From NCBI GenBank assembly GCA_035560235.1, contig DATMAG010000009.1, forward strand, positions 1 to 64,000: a stretch of 64,000 nt of DNA. The letters run 5' to 3'. The position numbers and the translations under genes were made by a program. Under the pieces are notes generated by a model, which had not been told where the DNA came from, made no database searches, and worked only from the letters and a program-made list of their open reading frames with translations. Positions 8,257 to 17,523 of this stretch are shown here, in pieces. Origin of the DNA: DASRDU01 sp035560235. Lineage in GTDB: Bacteria > Acidobacteriota > Blastocatellia > RBC074. Within the stretch, counting starts at the first letter, position 1. Each line of letters starts with the position of its first letter.

Positions 8257-9630
8257 TCAGATGATGACCCTTTGTCGCGCCGCATCCCACCGGGCTTCGC
8301 GGTGCGCCTGATTGCTGAGATTGACCATATGCCCGATGGTCGCGCAGTAACTGCCCATCTCGCCATTCTCGACCGGCTCCCGCCGCGTGCGCACGCACTC
8401 AAAAAACTTCGCCAGATGCGCCTGTGTGGATTCAGTGCCGGGCGTCTCGATCTCTTCCGGCTTCGGACGTTTGAGTTTTGCCGTTGCGTTCGGGCGCATC
8501 GAGGCCGGGTCGAGATCGTTCAGCTCGGCGAACTTCTGCTTCGTCGCCGCGGGCCAGCTGTTGGTCGAATAAGTGAAATCCTCCAGCACCGGCTCAGGAT
8601 GCAGGACGAGCCGGTCTTCGTAATATTCAAGCGTTCCTTCGGTGCCGTGAATCGTCAGGATGGGCGCGCGATGATTGTTGTTTGCCGTCGCGGTGAGCGT
8701 CAGCGTGAAGCCTTCAGGATATTCGACAATCGCCGACATCTGATCGGGCACTTCGCGGCGCTCCTTCCAGTGATAGATGCCGCCCAGCCCCGCCACGCGG
8801 GAGGCCATCCGCACGCCCATCAGCGTGTGCGTGGCCGTGATCAGATGAACGAAAAGATCGGTTGGCAGCCCGCCGGAATAATCACGGTACAGCCGCCACT
8901 GAAAGAACCGCCGCGCATCGAAGTCGTGCCAGGGCGCGGAGCCGATGAACCGCTTCCAGTCAATCGTCTGCGGCGAGGCGTCAGGCGGAATCGGGTAATA
9001 CCACGCGCCCGTGCCGGTATTGCGGTGAACCCGGCCATCAATCAGCGTGATCTTTCCGAGCCTGCCCGAGCGGATGAGTTCAATCGCCCGTTCATTCGAA
9101 GGCATACTCTGATACTGACTGCCGATCTGCAGCACGCGCTTGTAACGCTGCGCCGCCGCCGTGATCACCGGGCCATCCTCCCAGCGATAGGTCATCGGCT
9201 TTTCCAGATACACATCCTTGCCCGCCGCGAGCGCATCGAGCGCGATCTGTTTGTGCCAGTGGTCGGGCACCGCAATGACGACGGCATTGATCTCCCTGTT
9301 GTCGAGCAGTTGTTTGTAATCCCTGCTCGTCTGCAGAGAACTGCCGAGCAGTTCCCCGGCTCTTTTGAAGTGACCATCATAAAGATCAGCCACAGCCAGC
9401 AGGCGCACGCCTTCAAGCGGCTGCGTGCGGCGCATCAGAATTTCGCCGCGAATGCCGGCCCCGATGAAGCCGACGCCGATGCTGCCGTTGGCGCCGGGAA
9501 TCGAGCGTCCGGAACGTCCGAGTGAGAGCGCCGGAGCCAGGCCGAGCGTGCCCGCCGTGAGCGCGGTTTGTTCGATAAACTTTCTGCGTGACAGGCGCGC
9601 TGTCCTCTGATTCTTATTCTTCTGCTCCAT
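8257..9630 (-). CDS. TAT-exported Gfo/Idh/MocA-family oxidoreductase
   Basis: 457 residues from the ATG at 9630, which has GGAGGG upstream. The N-terminus carries a twin-arginine signal (LSRRKFIEQTALTAGTLG). The NAD(P)-binding Rossmann motif GVGFIGAGIRG follows, then AVPDHWHKQIALDAL and the family EKP motif (VYLEKPMT). The C-terminal half is the usual dehydrogenase alpha/beta domain, with HGTEGTLEYYEDRL. Family members oxidise or rearrange sugars, and exported ones are common in bacteria that degrade polysaccharides. The substrate is unknown and the neighbours do not identify it. Confidence 0.85.
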   Translation of the reverse strand: MEQKNKNQRTARLSRRKFIEQTALTAGTLGLAPALSLGRSGRSIPGANGSIGVGFIGAGIRGEILMRRTQPLEGVRLLAVADLYDGHFKRAGELLGSSLQTSRDYKQLLDNREINAVVIAVPDHWHKQIALDALAAGKDVYLEKPMTYRWEDGPVITAAAQRYKRVLQIGSQYQSMPSNERAIELIRSGRLGKITLIDGRVHRNTGTGAWYYPIPPDASPQTIDWKRFIGSAPWHDFDARRFFQWRLYRDYSGGLPTDLFVHLITATHTLMGVRMASRVAGLGGIYHWKERREVPDQMSAIVEYPEGFTLTLTATANNNHRAPILTIHGTEGTLEYYEDRLVLHPEPVLEDFTYSTNSWPAATKQKFAELNDLDPASMRPNATAKLKRPKPEEIETPGTESTQAHLAKFFECVRTRREPVENGEMGSYCATIGHMVNLSNQAHREARWDAARQRVII

Positions 9631-9781
9631 GACTGTTTCCCTCCGAGGTAAGAAATCACGTCTTGCGAACGATTGCAGCTGTGTCAGCCTCCCGGAGCCT
9701 GATGAGAGGCCGCGTTGCATCCGGTCTTTTCCTTCAGTTGTGATGGTTGCTGCAGTAAATGGCAGGAGTAGTCTGTCCTGA

Positions 9782-9865
9782 TGGGGATGGTGGGAATCGA
9801 ACCCACACTACCGCGAGGTAACGGGTTTTTGAGACCCGCGCGTCTACCAGTTCCGCCACATCCCC
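9782..9865 (-). tRNA. tRNA-Leu (anticodon CAA)
   Basis: On the minus strand a complete class II cloverleaf can be drawn. The acceptor GGGGATG pairs with CATCCCC, and the D-loop lies in GGCGGAACTGGTAGACGC. The anticodon stem CGGGT/ACCCG encloses the loop CTCAAAA (anticodon CAA). A variable arm TACC/GGTA and the T-arm GTGGG-TTCGATT-CCCAC complete it. Position 9782 gives discriminator A73; CCA is not encoded. Confidence 0.95.
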
Positions 9866-9941
9866 TTTTTCAATGATGCGCGATTATAGGGAGCCGCAGC
9901 ATGACGGTCAAGCAGACGCTCATTGAAGAATCAATGATTGG

Positions 9942-10979
9942 TCAGGCCGCGTACCCGCCGTATTCGTTGTTTCTGCGCGCGGCCTGATCGCCGAGGACTG
10001 TCAGCACGGAAGGCGACAGAGATGATTCGCTGTCGCGGCCCTTTGCTTTTCCGGTGCCGATGCCGCCGGGCGCGGGCAGCAGGCGATTGGCGAGCGCCGC
10101 CAAATCAGCAGACAGTTCAGGAAAGAGCGCATCGCACAGGGCCGCGAGCTTTGCCTGGATCGGAAAGATGACTTCAGCTTCGCCGCGACGGCAGGCGGCG
10201 ATGATGCGGCGCGCGGCTGATTCGGCGCTGATTGAGACGAGCGGCAGCGAATCGCCGATGCTGAACCAGGTGTATTCGGCGCGGTGCTGTCCCTTGAAAA
10301 CGGCATTGCGCGGGCTGCCGGTACGCATCAGGCCGGGGCAGACCGTAGTGACGAGGATGTTGTCTTTGTCGAGTTCGGCGCGCATGGCTTTTGACAAACC
10401 GACGAGCGCGAATTTGCTGGCGGTGTAAGGCGTCAGATGCGGAATCGCCACTTTGCCGCCGATCGAGGTGATGTTGACGATGCGGCCTTCGCCCCGCTCA
10501 CGCATGCCGGGAATGACGGCGAGAATGGCGTGCAGCGCGCCGCTGTAGTTGGTCTTCATCGCCTCTTCGAAATCGGTCAGCGTCATGGTTTCGAGCGGCC
10601 CGACTTCGATGGTTCCGGCGTTGTTGACGAGAATGTCTATCCGGCCGAGATGCTGCCGGACGTTCTGAACCATCTCTTCGACTTCATTATAATTTGTCAC
10701 GTCACAGGGCACAGCGATCACAGGCGCGCCCGGTCGCACGAGATCGGCGCTTGCGCGCTCCAGTTCCTCGATGTCGCGCGCGCAGATCGCCACGCGCGCG
10801 CCCTGTCGCACAAATTCACGACCAAGCACCAGCCCCAGCCCGCGCGAACCGCCCGTAATCAGAACAGTCCTGCCGTGCAGGTCATAAGTTTCTGTGCCGC
10901 GCCTGATGGCTCGCGCTGCCAGATAAACGCCTGCACCAGCGGCGGCCAGTGCGAGCAGTGAAGTGTTTGCTCGTGTCAT
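9942..10979 (-). CDS. SDR-family oxidoreductase with N-terminal membrane segment
   Basis: 345 residues from the ATG at 10979 (AGGGGGA upstream). Residues 5-24 are hydrophobic and probably anchor the protein. The short-chain dehydrogenase core follows: cofactor motif TGGSRGLG (42-49), NNAG at 119-122, and the catalytic set S172, Y185 and K189 (YTASK). About 80 extra residues follow the core. The arrangement resembles membrane-bound SDRs acting on lipid or retinol-like substrates, but the substrate is not determinable. It stands alone between the tRNA and tyrS. Confidence 0.85.
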   Translation of the reverse strand: MTRANTSLLALAAAGAGVYLAARAIRRGTETYDLHGRTVLITGGSRGLGLVLGREFVRQGARVAICARDIEELERASADLVRPGAPVIAVPCDVTNYNEVEEMVQNVRQHLGRIDILVNNAGTIEVGPLETMTLTDFEEAMKTNYSGALHAILAVIPGMRERGEGRIVNITSIGGKVAIPHLTPYTASKFALVGLSKAMRAELDKDNILVTTVCPGLMRTGSPRNAVFKGQHRAEYTWFSIGDSLPLVSISAESAARRIIAACRRGEAEVIFPIQAKLAALCDALFPELSADLAALANRLLPAPGGIGTGKAKGRDSESSLSPSVLTVLGDQAARRNNEYGGYAA

Positions 10980-11146
10980 AACTGTTCCCCCTGTCGAAAA
11001 CGAAAGCCCGCCATGCGTACAGACACGATTCACTGTTGTCCGGTTCGGGTGCGCATCACCGGATGAAAATGTGTCTGTCTGTTCAGTTGAAGGAAGTGAG
11101 CAACAGGGATGCCAGGTGCGGGCAGACGCAGAGAACAGCGGATTTT

Positions 11147-11182
11147 ATGTGTAGTGTGGCGAGAACTCGCCGCACTACACAT
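11147..11182. terminator. 17-bp hairpin just downstream of tyrS
   Basis: Arms 11147-11163 and 11166-11182 pair over 17 bp with a single G-U type mismatch and a 2-nt nominal loop. It lies 2 nt past the tyrS stop codon (11185-11187, minus strand). It is positioned like a terminator, but no U-tract follows in the tyrS direction. Confidence 0.5.
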
Positions 11183-11184
11183 CT

Positions 11185-12402
11185 TTACTCGAAGATGAGC
11201 TTCAGAAACTTCAGCTTGCCGACCTGAAGCTGCGCCTCTTTCACAACTGACGTGTCTATTTCACAGGCCGGATCGCTGATGCGCTCGCCGTTGAGCCGCA
11301 CTCCGCCCTGCATGATCAGGCGGCGGGCTTCAGCCTTTGAGGGCGCGAGCTGCTGCTGCACGAGCAGATCGGTGAGTTTCACTTTTGCGGCAGCGGTGCT
11401 GACAGTGCGCGTTTCAATTTCGGTCGGAGCCTGATGCTCGCGGAAGCGGCGCGTGAATTCAGCTTCGGCGGCATCTGCTGCGGTCTGCGAGTGAAAATCG
11501 GTCACGATTCTTTTGGCCAGTTCCGATTTCACATCGCGCGGATGCCGGTTGCCGACCTCAACGTCCGACTTCAGCTGCGCGATTTCAGGCAGCGTCAGGT
11601 CGGTCAGCAGTTCGTAGTAACGCCACATCAGTTCATCCGAAATGGACATGACCTTGCCGTAAATGTCATCTGCCGATTCGGTGATACCGATGTAATTGCC
11701 GAGGCTCTTTGACATTTTGTTGACGCCGTCGAGGCCCTCAAGCAGCGGCGTCGTCATAATCACCTGCGGTTCCAGCCCGAAGGCGCGCTGAATTTCACGC
11801 GCCATCAGCAGATTGAATTTCTGATCGGTGCCGCCGAGTTCGACATCAGCCCTGAGCGCAACCGAATCGTAACCCTGGACGAGCGGGTAGAGCAGTTCGT
11901 GCAGGCTGATCGGGACGCCGCCCGCAAACCGCTTGGCGAAATCGTCGCGTTCGAGCAGCTGTGCGACGGTGACTTTGGCCGTCAGACGAATGAAATCCTG
12001 CGGCGTGAAGGCATTCATCCAGCGCGCATTGAATTCGATGATCGTGCGGTCAGGATCGAGCAGCTTGAAGATCTGCGTCTTGTAGGTTTCGGCGTTCCCG
12101 GCAATCTGTTCAGGCGTGAGCGGCGGGCGCGTGGCGTTGCGTCCGGTCGGATCGCCGATCAGCCCGGTGAAATCTCCGATCAGAAAAATGACTTCGTGGC
12201 CGAGCTGCTGAAAGTGACGCATCTTGCGAATCAGCACCGTGTGGCCGAGATGCAGGTCGGGCGCAGTCGGATCGAATCCGGCCTTGACGCGCAGCTTCGT
12301 GCCGCTCTGCGCGGCGTGTTCGAGCTTCGTCCGCAGATCGTCGAGCCGAATAATGTCAATGGTGCCCCTGGCCAGAAAGGAGAGTTGTTCGTTCAGAGTC
12401 AT
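11185..12402 (-). CDS. tyrS: Tyrosyl-tRNA synthetase
   Basis: 405 residues. A class I aminoacyl-tRNA synthetase with the HIGH-type signature HLGHT (51-55), IGDFTGLIGDPTGRN around 75-89, and KMSKS at 229-233. The C-terminal ~70 residues form an S4 RNA-binding domain (SKAEARRLIMQGGVRLNG). The FDPTAPDLHLGHT form and the length fit the TyrRZ-type subgroup common outside enterobacteria. It attaches tyrosine to tRNA-Tyr in the cytoplasm. A repeat element (12428-12482) separates it from the gene upstream. Confidence 0.97.
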   Translation of the reverse strand: MTLNEQLSFLARGTIDIIRLDDLRTKLEHAAQSGTKLRVKAGFDPTAPDLHLGHTVLIRKMRHFQQLGHEVIFLIGDFTGLIGDPTGRNATRPPLTPEQIAGNAETYKTQIFKLLDPDRTIIEFNARWMNAFTPQDFIRLTAKVTVAQLLERDDFAKRFAGGVPISLHELLYPLVQGYDSVALRADVELGGTDQKFNLLMAREIQRAFGLEPQVIMTTPLLEGLDGVNKMSKSLGNYIGITESADDIYGKVMSISDELMWRYYELLTDLTLPEIAQLKSDVEVGNRHPRDVKSELAKRIVTDFHSQTAADAAEAEFTRRFREHQAPTEIETRTVSTAAAKVKLTDLLVQQQLAPSKAEARRLIMQGGVRLNGERISDPACEIDTSVVKEAQLQVGKLKFLKLIFE

Positions 12403-12427
12403 CGGAAGAGTGGCTGGTGGTCAGTGG

Positions 12428-12482
12428 TCAGTGGTTAGTGATCAGAAACAGATGCTCCTCACTGCTGACCACTAACCACTGA
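12428..12482. repeat. Inverted copy of the TCAGTGGTTAGTGG-type intergenic repeat
   Basis: Arms 12428-12445 and 12465-12482 are reverse complements with one mismatch in 18 and a 19-nt loop. A further GGTCAGT unit precedes the left arm. The right arm abuts the stop codon of the TPR gene. The same sequence recurs near 20195, 26372 and 32443. Confidence 0.75.
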
Positions 12483-14948
12483 CTATTTGTTCAGTGAAAG
12501 TTCTTCCCGGGCCTGTTTGATTTCAGGCAGCTTGTCAGCGCCGAGTTTCAGCGCCATTTCATAAGCATCGCGGGCCTTCTGCGCGTCCTTGTTGCCGTTG
12601 AGCGCGCGGGCCAGATGCAGGTAATAACCAGGGCTGCGCGGATTTTTCTCAATGGCCTTGTTGAACTGCTCGATGGCCACGCTGTAAAGCTGCTTCCTGA
12701 AATAGATCCAGCCGAGCGTGTCGTAGAAGCTCGCTTCGGGCGTGATCTCGATGGCGCTGCGGGCGTAATCGGAGGCCTTGTCGAGATTGCCGCCCTTGAG
12801 CCGTTCGACCATCAGCCACGCCAGATTGTTGTAGGCGATGGCCGCGCCGACGGTCTTCTTATCATAACTGAGCGACAGTTCGTAAGCCTTCGCGGCTTCT
12901 TCAAAACGTCCGCGTCCGTCTTCGAGCATGCCGGTCATCAGATGGGCCTGAGCCATCTGCCGCGGATTGTCGGGACGGCGCCTGATGACCTCCTGCAGTT
13001 CGCTGATGGCGCGGTCGGCCTGGTTCTGCGAGAGATAATACTGGCTCAGTTCGAAGTATGCATTCAGATAATCGGGCTTCTTTTCGATGATCTGACGCAG
13101 CGTTTTTTCATAGTTGGCCGTGTCGCTCTGTTTGAGATAGACATAGGCCTTCTGATCAGCGAGAAACGGATTATCGGGATGCGAGCCGAGCAGCGCGTCA
13201 AGTTTCGCGTGCGCGGCGGCGAAATCGCGTCTGGCAATATAAACGTTGACGGCAGTGGCGACCGCCTGAGTATTGACCATCGAGCCTGTCGTGCCGAGCG
13301 CGAGCGCCTTGTCAGCCGCCGCCTGCGCTTTGGCGAGATCGCCCTTCAGCAGATGGAGCGTGGCCAGGTTGGTATACGGTTCAGCATTCCGCTGATCGAG
13401 CTGAGCCGCGTGATCAAGGTCGCTTTCGGCGCCGCTCAGATCCTTCAGCTGCAGCCGCGCCACGGCGCGCGAAGTGTAGGCCTTGCTTTCGAGATCGGGC
13501 AGCGATTCCGGGTTCAGGCGCGAGGCCTGCAGCGCCGATTCGTTCGAACGCAGGAAGGCGACGCCGTTGATGATCTCATCCGCTTTCTTGACGGCCTCCT
13601 GCGGCTTGTTCTGATTGAGATAGATTCTGATCTGCATCAGCAGCCCCATCGGACTCTGCGGATAGAAGCGGAGCAGTTCGTTGATGAACTGTCCGGCCTT
13701 GTCGGGTTCGCTGTTCTGCAGGTGAGTCTCGGCCATGTAATAAAGTGCCGCCGGCATTGACGGTTCGTTCTTGAGCACCTGGCTGAGATCCCTTTCGGCG
13801 TCGCCGAAGCGGCCATTGAGCAGGTGAATGCGGCCCCGCACGAGCAGCGCATCAGTATCCTGCCGGCTGATACCGAGCGCTTCGTTGATCCGCTGTGTCG
13901 CACCGGCCACATCGCCGCGCGCGAGCAGCAGTTCGGCAAGGCGCGAATATGAACGCATGAACTTCGGACTGTCCCGGATGAGCTGCTCGTATTCCTGAAT
14001 TGCCTGATCGGTCTTTCCGGCGCGCGCGTGCAGGTCAATCACCTGCGCCCGCCCGTTGTTCTTGTCCGTATCCACGCTGGCCAGGCGTTCGGCATACTTC
14101 TCGGCTTCTCCGAAGTTCTGCTGGTTTTCATAGAAGCGCTGCAGGGCGGCGAGCAGCAACTTGTCATTCGGATCAATGTCAAAGGCCTGGTGCAGTTCCT
14201 GTTCAGCTTCAGGCTTGCGCCCGTTGGAATAATAAAAGTCGCTGATGGCCAGGCGCGAGATGACCGACTTCGGATCAATGCTGATGGCCTGGCGGAAGAT
14301 CTTCTCGGCCTCGTCAAAGTACTGTCTGCCTTCCGGGCCTGACTCCCTGCCGCGCTGATCGTAGAACCGCGCGAGGCTCAGATAGGATTCGCTGCGTTTC
14401 GGGTCGAGCGTGATGGCGCGGTCGAGTTCAGCCTTTGCCTCATCCCATTTCTTCTGCGAAGTGCGCACGCTGGCCAGCAGAATGTGGCCTTCGATGTGAT
14501 TCTCGTTTTTGCTCAGCACCTCCTTCGCCAGCTTTTCCGCTTCACGAATGCTCGAGTCAACGGGCCTGATGTACTGCAGATAGAGATTTCCGAGTTTGAC
14601 GCGGGCATCGAGATTATTCTGATCGAGATCCTGCGCAGCGGCGAAGGCGTCGAAGGCTTCACGCAAATTGTTGATCAGCAGGTCGGCTTCACCAAGTCCG
14701 TACCAGGCGTCGGCATACTTTTTATCAATCAGCAGCGCGTTGCGAAATTCGATGCGCGCTTCGAGCGGCTTCTTGTCCTTCAGATACTGCTGACCCTTCT
14801 TCAGAAAGTTCACTTTCTCCTTCTGCGGGTCTTTGGTGCAGGCCGTGCTGGCAAGCACCCCGAGCGCGCAGCAGAGCGCAAGCAGCGCAGCGAAAAAACG
14901 TCCTGACAGAGATGGCGACTGAGCGACCGGAGACACGTGTTTGGACAT
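12483..14948 (-). CDS. TPR-repeat lipoprotein
   Basis: 821 residues from the ATG at 14948 (AACAGGA five bases upstream). The N-terminus is a lipoprotein signal with lipobox LASTAC, so it is probably anchored in a membrane by the cysteine. The remainder is almost entirely tetratricopeptide repeats, about 18-20 units with typical A-Y-G-A-P spacing (such as DAWYGLGEADLLINNLREA). TPR solenoids bind protein partners; the partner is unknown. The upstream neighbour on the same strand is the kinase-FGE protein, 153 nt away, with a possible promoter between them. Confidence 0.85.
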   Translation of the reverse strand: MSKHVSPVAQSPSLSGRFFAALLALCCALGVLASTACTKDPQKEKVNFLKKGQQYLKDKKPLEARIEFRNALLIDKKYADAWYGLGEADLLINNLREAFDAFAAAQDLDQNNLDARVKLGNLYLQYIRPVDSSIREAEKLAKEVLSKNENHIEGHILLASVRTSQKKWDEAKAELDRAITLDPKRSESYLSLARFYDQRGRESGPEGRQYFDEAEKIFRQAISIDPKSVISRLAISDFYYSNGRKPEAEQELHQAFDIDPNDKLLLAALQRFYENQQNFGEAEKYAERLASVDTDKNNGRAQVIDLHARAGKTDQAIQEYEQLIRDSPKFMRSYSRLAELLLARGDVAGATQRINEALGISRQDTDALLVRGRIHLLNGRFGDAERDLSQVLKNEPSMPAALYYMAETHLQNSEPDKAGQFINELLRFYPQSPMGLLMQIRIYLNQNKPQEAVKKADEIINGVAFLRSNESALQASRLNPESLPDLESKAYTSRAVARLQLKDLSGAESDLDHAAQLDQRNAEPYTNLATLHLLKGDLAKAQAAADKALALGTTGSMVNTQAVATAVNVYIARRDFAAAHAKLDALLGSHPDNPFLADQKAYVYLKQSDTANYEKTLRQIIEKKPDYLNAYFELSQYYLSQNQADRAISELQEVIRRRPDNPRQMAQAHLMTGMLEDGRGRFEEAAKAYELSLSYDKKTVGAAIAYNNLAWLMVERLKGGNLDKASDYARSAIEITPEASFYDTLGWIYFRKQLYSVAIEQFNKAIEKNPRSPGYYLHLARALNGNKDAQKARDAYEMALKLGADKLPEIKQAREELSLNK

Positions 14949-14978
14949 ACTCATCCTGTTCATTTGCCGAATCTGTAA

Positions 14979-15006
14979 ATGATAAATCGGGGAGCGAATA
15001 GTGTAA
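14979..15006 (-). promoter_or_regulatory. Possible sigma70 promoter for the TPR lipoprotein gene
   Basis: On the minus strand TTACAC (15001-15006) and TATCAT (14979-14984) are 16 nt apart, about 30 nt before the chosen start codon. Both hexamers deviate from consensus. Confidence 0.4.
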
Positions 15007-15101
15007 TTGCAGCGTACCTGCAGATGTGAGACGGGGACGAGGCAGTGTAGCCTGGACATTCGTGAGGAAGCAATCCTGTGTTTGCGGCTTCCTGCCACTG
15101 G

Positions 15102-17237
15102 TTACGGCACATCTTTGGCACAGCGGAAGCCGGTCTGCGAATAATCGGGTTTCGCGCTGACGCCTTCCGGCCACTCCTGCCGCGACGCAGGCCAGCCGCG
15201 CCGCAGAGTGACAGTGGCCTTTTCTCCCGGTACTCCGAATGAACCGCCGCGAATGACCTTCATCCGCGTATTTTCGTAACCCGGTGGCGGCACCCTGAGC
15301 GGGCTGCCGGGATAGGCCTTCAGATCGCTGGCCGTCCATTCCCAGGCATTGCCGGACATGTCGAGTACCTTGAACGGACTCTCTCCCTGCGGAAAGCTGC
15401 CGACCGGCATCAGCTTTCTTTTGTCAGTCTCGCTCTCTGCTGCGTTGGCCATTCCCGGCTGCCACGTCACACCCCAGGGAAACAAACGATTGTCAGTGCC
15501 GCGCGCCGCAAATTCCCATTCCTCCTCGGTGGGCAGCCTCTTGCCAGCCCATTCGGCGTAGGCATTCGCGTCATCCCAGTAAACATCCGTGACCGGCAGT
15601 TTCTCGGCTCCGGCAGGGAACCTGCCATCCTTCCAGGACGGCGGCGGCGTGTGGCCGGTGGCTTCGATGAATTTCTGATACGCCTCGTTCGTGACTTCAG
15701 TAGTGTCAATGAAGAACGGTCTGACTGTGACCGGCGGCAGCGAGGGCCGGTCGTAATCATCACCATCATCGCGGCCCATGCGAAAGCTTCCGCCGGGAAT
15801 GTAAACCATTCCTTCAGGCGGCGCCGGTTCAGGCGTCGGCGTCGGCGTGGCTTCGACACTCGGCAGCGACGTGGCCGTAACCTGCGGAGTCGGTGACGGC
15901 GTGACTTCGACAAGCTGTCTGCGTTTCAGCGCCCACAGTGCGCCCGCGCCGCCGAGCGCGAGAATCAGCACTCCGACCACGATGGTCACGACGGGAAACG
16001 GGCGCGCACTGCTGCCGCCACTGCGGCGGGCTGCGGCCACCTGCGTTTCAAAGCTGCGGTTGTTGAGGGCCGGGTTGATGTTGGTTTCGATCGAGCCGGT
16101 CTGAGGCCGGGCGGGCTGCTCATCAACTACGTTGACGGTTCTGGTCTGAGAGGCTGGAATGGAACTGGTGCTGACATGGCTGCCGGACTGAAGTGCCGCT
16201 TCAAATTCGCGCGCCAGTTCCATCGCGCTCTGCTGTCGTTCGTCCGGCTCCTTTGCGAGCGCCCGCATGACCACACGCTCGACGGGCTGCGGAATCTCGG
16301 GCCTGACCTGCGCGAGCGGCCTGGGCATTTCGGTGACGTGCTTGACGGCCACGCCGGTCGGAGTTTTTGCCGTGAACGGCACCGAGCCGGTCATCATCTC
16401 GTAAAGCACCACGCCGAGGCTGTAAATATCCGAACGCGCATCAGCCGGTTCGCCCTGGCACTGTTCCGGCGACATGTAATGCGGCGTGCCGATGACCGTG
16501 CCGACGGTCGTCAGACTCTTTTCCATGCTGATCGTGTCGAGCGCCTTGTCCTTCAGCTTGGCGATGCCGAAATCGAGAATCTTGACGTGATCGGTCAGGT
16601 CGTCGGAGTTGGTCAGAATGATGTTGTCAGGTTTGATGTCGCGGTGAATGATGCCGCGCCGGTGAGCCGCTTCGAGCGCCGCGCAGGCCTGGCGCACGAT
16701 GCTGTAGGCGCGCGGCGGACTGATCGTGTGTTCCGCTGCGAGAATCTGCCGCAGGCTCCGGCCTTCGAGAAATTCCATCACGATGTAAGCCGTCCCGTCG
16801 GCATCCTCACCGAAATCGTGAATCACGACCGCATTCGGATGATTGAGCATCGCCGCGGCGCGGGCCTCGCGGTGGAACCGTTCGCGCGAGAGCGTGTCGT
16901 TGACGACTTCGGGCCGGAGAATCTTGACCGCGACGGTGTCCCCGATGTGCAGGCGGCGGGCCTTGTAAATCGCGCCCATTCCGCCGCTGCCGATGCAGGC
17001 ATCGAGCTGATAGCGTCCGCCGAGCACCCGCCCGGTCATATTGTCGGCAGGCGGCTGCGGGCTGATCCTCTGCGTCAGATTGCCGGACTGCTCCGGCGGC
17101 GTGATGGAGGTCCTGAGCGCTTCCTGTGGATCTGAAGTCCCGAACTTCGCCAGCCTGGCCGAGAGGAGACTGGTTCCGCAGTGTTCACACTGCTCGGTCG
17201 TGTTGCTGACGGCTCTGCCGCAGTTGGTGCAAAACAT
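15102..17237 (-). CDS. Ser/Thr protein kinase fused to an FGE-sulfatase-like domain
   Basis: 711 residues. The N-terminal zinc ribbon uses CTNC (3-6) and CEHC (17-20). The kinase domain spans about 75-345, with GSGGMG (83-88), K105, HRDIKPDN with D200, and DFG at 222-224, so it appears catalytically complete. A proline/threonine-rich region leads to one membrane segment (VVTIVVGVLILALGG, about 420-440). The outer part (about 475-708) is a formylglycine-generating-enzyme/SUMF1-like fold with MVYIPGGSFRMG, FFIDTTEVTNEAYQKFI and the closing GFRCAK. In such fusions the FGE-like domain is usually thought to sense or bind rather than modify sulfatases; no sulfatase is near. Confidence 0.9.
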   Translation of the reverse strand: MFCTNCGRAVSNTTEQCEHCGTSLLSARLAKFGTSDPQEALRTSITPPEQSGNLTQRISPQPPADNMTGRVLGGRYQLDACIGSGGMGAIYKARRLHIGDTVAVKILRPEVVNDTLSRERFHREARAAAMLNHPNAVVIHDFGEDADGTAYIVMEFLEGRSLRQILAAEHTISPPRAYSIVRQACAALEAAHRRGIIHRDIKPDNIILTNSDDLTDHVKILDFGIAKLKDKALDTISMEKSLTTVGTVIGTPHYMSPEQCQGEPADARSDIYSLGVVLYEMMTGSVPFTAKTPTGVAVKHVTEMPRPLAQVRPEIPQPVERVVMRALAKEPDERQQSAMELAREFEAALQSGSHVSTSSIPASQTRTVNVVDEQPARPQTGSIETNINPALNNRSFETQVAAARRSGGSSARPFPVVTIVVGVLILALGGAGALWALKRRQLVEVTPSPTPQVTATSLPSVEATPTPTPEPAPPEGMVYIPGGSFRMGRDDGDDYDRPSLPPVTVRPFFIDTTEVTNEAYQKFIEATGHTPPPSWKDGRFPAGAEKLPVTDVYWDDANAYAEWAGKRLPTEEEWEFAARGTDNRLFPWGVTWQPGMANAAESETDKRKLMPVGSFPQGESPFKVLDMSGNAWEWTASDLKAYPGSPLRVPPPGYENTRMKVIRGGSFGVPGEKATVTLRRGWPASRQEWPEGVSAKPDYSQTGFRCAKDVP

Positions 17238-17523
<286 letters not shown>

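Noticed and set aside
8272..9525. 417-residue plus-strand frame
   Set aside because: Antisense to the Gfo/Idh/MocA gene, Arg-rich, with no recognisable motif and no ribosome-binding site.
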